The notes below the pieces were generated by a model that saw only the letters and a program-made list of their open reading frames with translations, had not been told where the DNA came from and searched no databases. A stretch of DNA of 9,574 nucleotides from positions 1-9,574 of the forward strand of contig CAMLEX010000137.1 of the NCBI GenBank assembly GCA_946479055.1. The letters are read 5' to 3'. Below are positions 5,322 to 9,574 of the stretch, one piece after another. The position numbers and the translations under genes are program-made. This stretch comes from an uncultured Bacteroidota bacterium. Its GTDB lineage: Bacteria; Bacteroidota; Bacteroidia; Chitinophagales; Chitinophagaceae. The stretch's first letter is position 1. The number at the start of each line of letters is the position of its first letter.

Positions 5322-8300
5322 ATGCTTAAAAATTTTCATCGTTTATTTTCCTCCATCTTTACACTTATAATTCTTACTGCATTTAGTGTTAATGCAGTTG
5401 CACAAACAGTAACCGTCACGGGGACAGTGACAGGAAATAACAACGAACCATTATCAGGCGTAACCGTTACGGAAAAGCGATCAAAGAATGCTGTAGTTAG
5501 CAGTGCCGACGGACAATTTTCTATTAAGGCTTCGTCTTCCACCTCTGCACTTGTATTTTCTTATACAGGATTTCAAACGGTGGAGCTTCCATTAAATGGC
5601 CAAACCAATTTGCAAGTCAGTATGCAGTTGGCCAAGAATGAACTTACCAATGTAGTAGTGGTTGGTTATGGTACCCAGAGAAAAGCGGCTATAACCGGAT
5701 CGGTTGCTACTATTAAAGGTGATGAACTGAAGCAAACTGCAGTTAGTAACCTGGCGCAGGGATTACAGGCCAGGGTTGCGGGTGTACAGGTTACCCAAAA
5801 CTCGTCGGCCCCCGGAGGTAATATCAGTGTTCGTGTGCGGGGTACCAATTCATTAAATGGAACATCGGAGCCTTTATATATTGTAGATGGGGTACAGATT
5901 TCAAATAGCGGCGGCGTTACAGATATTAGTCCGCTGTCTACCATAAATCCCAATGATATTGAGTCGATCGATATATTAAAAGATGCATCGGCTACTGCTA
6001 TTTATGGTGCACGTGGTGCAAATGGGGTAGTATTAATTACAACCAAACGCGGACGCAACGGTGCCACCCAGGTGAATTTCGATACATATTATGGGATGCA
6101 GGAAATAACAAAGAAACTGAGTGTAATGAATGCATCAGAATTTGCAAGTCTTGAAAACCAGATTTACAGTCCTACCGTTGTATATCCCGATCCTGCCTCA
6201 TTAGGAAAAGGTACCGACTGGCAGGATCTTATCTATCAGAAAGCCCCTATCCAAAGTCACCAGCTTGCCATTTCCGGTGGATCTGATAAAACACAATTTT
6301 CCATTTCGGGCAATTATTTTAACCAGGAAGGAATCATTATCAACTCTGATTTCAAACGGTATTCTTTACGTGCGACCATTGATCATAAAATTAACAACCG
6401 GGTCAAAATAGGTACGAGTATTCTTAGCAGTTATACTATCAATAAGGGAGTACCTACAGGAAGCCAAAGTCTTGACGGAGCTGCATCCACAGCCAGTGTA
6501 GTGGGTGCTACGCTGGGTGCGCCTCCAACATTGCTGGGTTATCGCCCCGATGGAACCATTTTGCCTTTCGGCGAACAATTCAATAACCGTTACCGTGAGG
6601 TAGTAAATCCATTGGGTCTTACAGAAGTGCTGAACCAGACGGCTATTAAACGTACGCTGGCGAATATTTATGGAGAAGTAGAAATTACAAAGGGCCTTGT
6701 TTACCGCGCATCTTTTAACACTGACCTTCAAAGCAGTCTTACTGATTATTATTCTCCAAGATATATTATTGCTGCAGGTGATTTAAATGCGAATTCAGGA
6801 GCTGCATCAAAATCTAATGGCAATAGCACATTGTTATTACACGAAAGCATTCTAACCTATTCCACCACTTTCGGCAAAAAAAATTCCTTAAAATTTACTG
6901 GTGTTTATGCAGCACAGAGCTCACAATATAATAACAATAGTATTTCCGCCACCGGTCTTCCAAATGATGATACCAAAAATGACGCTTTAAATCTTGCAGT
7001 AAACCGTAATGTTAACAGTTACCGTGAAAAGCAAACATTGCAATCTTTTATGGGCCGGGTCAACTATGGTTATGATGACAAATACCTGTTAACATTAACG
7101 GTAAGATCTGATGGTGCAAGTGTATTTGGCGAGAACAATAAGTATAGTGTCTTCCCTGCTGTTTCAGCGGCATGGCGTATTACGCAGGAAAAGTTTATGA
7201 ATAATATTACATGGCTCAACGATCTTAAGCTTAGAGCGAGTTATGGTGTAACAGGAAATGCCGGCGCTATTTCCCCATATAAATCTTTGTCATTGTCAGG
7301 TCCGGGTAGTAACTACACTTTCAATCATGTGTACACTATTGGTATCAGCCCCGTTGGAATTTCTAATCCCAACCTTAGCTGGGAAAGCTCAACGCAGGCC
7401 GACATTGGTCTTGATTTCGAATTATTAAATAACAGGGTTGGAGTTGTTATTGATTATTACAATAAGAAAACGGATAAATTATTATTTGACCAGGCTCTGC
7501 CGTTTTCAAGTGGTTACAATACCATTACTAAAAACTTCGGCAGTATTGAGAATAAAGGATGGGAGTTTGCCGTGAATGCCAAAATACTCCAGGGCGATTT
7601 TAAATGGAATGTTGGCGCTAACCTTACTTTAAATAGAAATAAAATACTGAGTATTGATGGCGGGCTCACCAAAGAAAAATTTGCCAATGGAAGCACAGTT
7701 GCGGTACTGAAAGAAGGATCACCTGTGGGTTTGTTTAAAGCCTATATTTTCGATGGTATTTACCAGACAGGAGAAGCAGTAATGGCAGGATCCGGCAGCC
7801 GTACCGGAGGTACTAAGGTAAAGGACCTGAATAAAGATGGTCAGATTACCGGTAGTGATCAAATGATAGTCGGCGATCCCAATGCAGATTATATTTTTGG
7901 CTTTACTACCAATTTATCCTACAAAGGATTTGATCTTGGAATATTCCTGACCGGTGTTCAGGGAAATGATCTTTATAACCTGAGCCGCTATAGTTTCGAA
8001 AACCCGCTTGGCCAGCGTAATGTTTTCCAGGAGCTGGTTAACCGCTGGTCGCCCACTAATCCCACGAATGAATATGTGAGCGGTTTCCAGGGTCAGCGTA
8101 TACCGCTTACCGATCGTTTTGTGGAAGACGGTTCGTTTATCAGGTGTAAAAATATCAGCCTGGGATACAATTTCACTTCCATTAAACATGTAAGAAATAT
8201 CCGGGTGTATGTAAGCGCAATGAATTTATTTACCATCACTGATTATAGCGGCTACGATCCCGAAGTAAATACCTATGGCAACGATAACCAGCGGATCGGT

Positions 8301-8363
8301 ATCGATAACCTTGTTTACCCCAATTCAAGAACAATCATGGCAGGTTTGCAAATCGGCCTTTAA
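5322..8363 (+). CDS. susC-like: SusC/RagA-family TonB-dependent outer-membrane transporter
   Basis: A 1013-residue outer-membrane transporter that imports oligosaccharides (or, in some relatives, peptides) together with its SusD lipoprotein lid, powered by TonB-ExbBD. Seen in order: signal peptide (1-28, ending NAVAQ); a carboxypeptidase-regulatory-like beta domain (about 29-103, TVTGTVTGNNNEPLSGVTV through F-S-Y-T-G-F-Q); a TonB-box-like stretch and plug (about 108-245, with VVVGYGTQRKAAITGSV, RVRGTNSLNG, PLYIVDG, and DIESIDILKDASATAIYGAR followed by G-A-N-G-V); then a beta barrel to the end. A calcium-loop-like motif DLNKDGQITGSD is at 835-846, common in this family. There is no N-terminal STN domain, so it is not the type that signals through an anti-sigma factor, which agrees with control by the adjacent LacI-type regulator. 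The frame is open back to 5139, but the ATG at 5322 begins the signal peptide. The susD-like gene follows after 38 bases. Confidence 0.95.
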   Translation: MLKNFHRLFSSIFTLIILTAFSVNAVAQTVTVTGTVTGNNNEPLSGVTVTEKRSKNAVVSSADGQFSIKASSSTSALVFSYTGFQTVELPLNGQTNLQVSMQLAKNELTNVVVVGYGTQRKAAITGSVATIKGDELKQTAVSNLAQGLQARVAGVQVTQNSSAPGGNISVRVRGTNSLNGTSEPLYIVDGVQISNSGGVTDISPLSTINPNDIESIDILKDASATAIYGARGANGVVLITTKRGRNGATQVNFDTYYGMQEITKKLSVMNASEFASLENQIYSPTVVYPDPASLGKGTDWQDLIYQKAPIQSHQLAISGGSDKTQFSISGNYFNQEGIIINSDFKRYSLRATIDHKINNRVKIGTSILSSYTINKGVPTGSQSLDGAASTASVVGATLGAPPTLLGYRPDGTILPFGEQFNNRYREVVNPLGLTEVLNQTAIKRTLANIYGEVEITKGLVYRASFNTDLQSSLTDYYSPRYIIAAGDLNANSGAASKSNGNSTLLLHESILTYSTTFGKKNSLKFTGVYAAQSSQYNNNSISATGLPNDDTKNDALNLAVNRNVNSYREKQTLQSFMGRVNYGYDDKYLLTLTVRSDGASVFGENNKYSVFPAVSAAWRITQEKFMNNITWLNDLKLRASYGVTGNAGAISPYKSLSLSGPGSNYTFNHVYTIGISPVGISNPNLSWESSTQADIGLDFELLNNRVGVVIDYYNKKTDKLLFDQALPFSSGYNTITKNFGSIENKGWEFAVNAKILQGDFKWNVGANLTLNRNKILSIDGGLTKEKFANGSTVAVLKEGSPVGLFKAYIFDGIYQTGEAVMAGSGSRTGGTKVKDLNKDGQITGSDQMIVGDPNADYIFGFTTNLSYKGFDLGIFLTGVQGNDLYNLSRYSFENPLGQRNVFQELVNRWSPTNPTNEYVSGFQGQRIPLTDRFVEDGSFIRCKNISLGYNFTSIKHVRNIRVYVSAMNLFTITDYSGYDPEVNTYGNDNQRIGIDNLVYPNSRTIMAGLQIGL

Positions 8364-8401
8364 TTTTTATTTCAATCAAATTTTAGTATAAATATTTAGT
8401 T

Positions 8402-9574
8402 ATGAAAAATAGGTCACTTATTTATATAACAATGCTGCTGATTTTTCCTGCAATGACAGGCTGTAAAAAAAGTTTGGAAGAAGAAGTTTTTTCACAGATT
8501 TATACAGAGAAATTTTATAAGTCGGCCAATGATGCTGAAGCGGCCATTACTGCTGCCTACGGTCCGTTTGGAGATATGTATACCGGCCCTGCTCCAAATC
8601 TTATTGCAGATTATAGCGCAGACCAGGTTTATCCTAGGCCGGTAGTTGCACGGAATACTTTTACATTGTTTAATTATGATCCCAATTTCACTTCACAGAA
8701 AAGTTTCAGCCGTGAATTTGAATCTCCTGTCCAGGTATGGCGCAGTTGTTATGCAGGTATAGAAAAAGTAAACTGGGTGCTTGACAAAGTTCCCGGCACC
8801 AGTATGGATGCAGGACGTAAAGACCAGATACTGGGAGAAGCTTATTTTCTTCGCGGATTATATCTCTGGATGCTGGCTAAAAATTTTGGTGATGTAATCA
8901 TTAAAACAGCACCCAGCAGAACGGAAGCGGAGGCATTTTTTGGTACAAGCCCGGTAGCAGATGTATATAAACAAATAAATGAAGACCTGGAAAAAGCGGT
9001 TCCTTTTCTTCCTGATTACAGCAACACACTGGTAAAGGGTCGTCCAAGCAAACAGGCTGCACTGGCATTGCAAGCTAAAGCCGCATTATATGCAGAAAAC
9101 TGGTCCGTTGCATTGGCAAAAGCTGAAGAGGTTATTAATTCCGGTAAGGTGGGTTTGATGCCTAACGTGAAAACAGTATTTGAATTTGCACAAGAAGACG
9201 CCGCACGATTTGAAAATTTATTTGCTTTTGAAAGCGAAGGTACTGCTGCGCCTAACCGTACATCGCAGATCACTTCTTTATTTGGCCCGCAAAACAGTAC
9301 CGGCCCTCAATATTCGAAATCATCCTTTGGTTCTTCTTTTGCTTATCCTGCTTTCTTCGCGTCATTTGATCCCATTGATAAACGAAGGACTTTATTAGAT
9401 ACCAATTATATTCATGCAAATGGAACAGTAGTTCCTCAAAAAAATATAACACCCATTACGCCCTATGGTGTATTGGTAAAAAAATACCAGGACCCCGTGA
9501 GCACAAATGGTACGGGAAGCAATATTCCTATTCTCCGGTATGCTGATGTGTTATTGATTGCTGCGGAAGCTGAA
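8402..9574 (+). CDS. susD-like: SusD/RagB-family glycan-binding lipoprotein (partial, 3' end missing)
   Basis: 391 codons are open from the ATG at 8402 to the right edge with no stop; family members are usually about 480-600 residues, so roughly the last fifth or more is missing. The protein is the surface lipoprotein that caps the SusC transporter and binds the ligand. Seen: a lipoprotein signal peptide with lipobox (LLIFPAMTGC, lipidated C21); the N-terminal SusD-like region (DAEAAITAAYGPF); helical repeats including the family blocks W-R-S-C-Y-A-G-I-E-K-V-N, GEAYFLRGLYLWMLAKNFGD and PSKQAALALQAKAALYAENW; and the conserved C-terminal block ILRYADVLLIAAEAE at the edge. It lies 38 bases after the susC-like gene on the same strand and should be co-transcribed with it. 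The ligand cannot be predicted from these residues. Confidence 0.95.
   Translation, partial: MKNRSLIYITMLLIFPAMTGCKKSLEEEVFSQIYTEKFYKSANDAEAAITAAYGPFGDMYTGPAPNLIADYSADQVYPRPVVARNTFTLFNYDPNFTSQKSFSREFESPVQVWRSCYAGIEKVNWVLDKVPGTSMDAGRKDQILGEAYFLRGLYLWMLAKNFGDVIIKTAPSRTEAEAFFGTSPVADVYKQINEDLEKAVPFLPDYSNTLVKGRPSKQAALALQAKAALYAENWSVALAKAEEVINSGKVGLMPNVKTVFEFAQEDAARFENLFAFESEGTAAPNRTSQITSLFGPQNSTGPQYSKSSFGSSFAYPAFFASFDPIDKRRTLLDTNYIHANGTVVPQKNITPITPYGVLVKKYQDPVSTNGTGSNIPILRYADVLLIAAEAE

Noticed and set aside
8364..8401. Possible terminator or attenuator between the susC-like and susD-like genes
   Set aside because: The 38 bases are AT-rich with no stable stem; the pair is best read as one transcript.
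5336..9452. Several minus-strand ORFs of 60-121 residues within the susC-like and susD-like genes, and a plus-strand ORF at 9180-9398
   Set aside because: All are shadows of two strongly supported family members in another frame.

Overview
The window looks like a chromosomal piece of a Bacteroidota bacterium, probably near Chitinophagaceae/Sphingobacteriales. The evidence is a SusC/SusD outer-membrane pair, signal peptides ending in A-Q, weak or absent Shine-Dalgarno sequences, and a promoter-like TTTG-N19-TAnnTTTA element of the Bacteroidota type. Base composition is moderately AT-rich throughout. No RNA gene, CRISPR array, transposase or integrase was seen.

Left part (1-3464). The 5' end of a membrane protein resembling the N-terminus of LytS/YehU-type sensor histidine kinases runs leftward off the edge. 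It is divergent from a secreted class C beta-lactamase-fold serine hydrolase (487-1830). A CPBP-family intramembrane protease (1910-2653) follows on the same strand. Next comes a poorly coding stretch with what looks like a frame-broken ORF (2692-2872) overlapping a 39-residue lipoprotein-like ORF (2869-2988). A small secreted protein of unknown function (3033-3464) ends this part.

Middle (3465-4134). This is a gene-poor convergent junction. It holds a 12-bp imperfect inverted repeat (3513-3575), the C-terminal remnant of a HAD-IIA (NagD-like) phosphatase (3638-3892, minus), a short direct repeat just upstream of that remnant, and a 48-codon ORF one base downstream of the lacI-type gene. It reads as an eroded or rearranged segment.

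Right part (4135-9574). This is the best-defined functional unit: a LacI-family repressor (4135-5160, minus) divergent from a SusC-like TonB-dependent transporter (5322-8363) and its SusD-like glycan-binding lipoprotein (8402 to the edge). Two identical palindromic sites (GGGAACATTCCC) 20 bp apart lie in the divergent promoter region. One sits inside the predicted lacI promoter spacer, which suggests autoregulation and sugar-responsive control of the uptake pair. This is probably the start of a polysaccharide-utilisation locus whose enzymes lie beyond the right edge, so the substrate cannot be read from this window. I see no clearly new system. The most checkable new details are the duplicated operator, the hairpin at 3513-3575, and the small or decayed ORFs.
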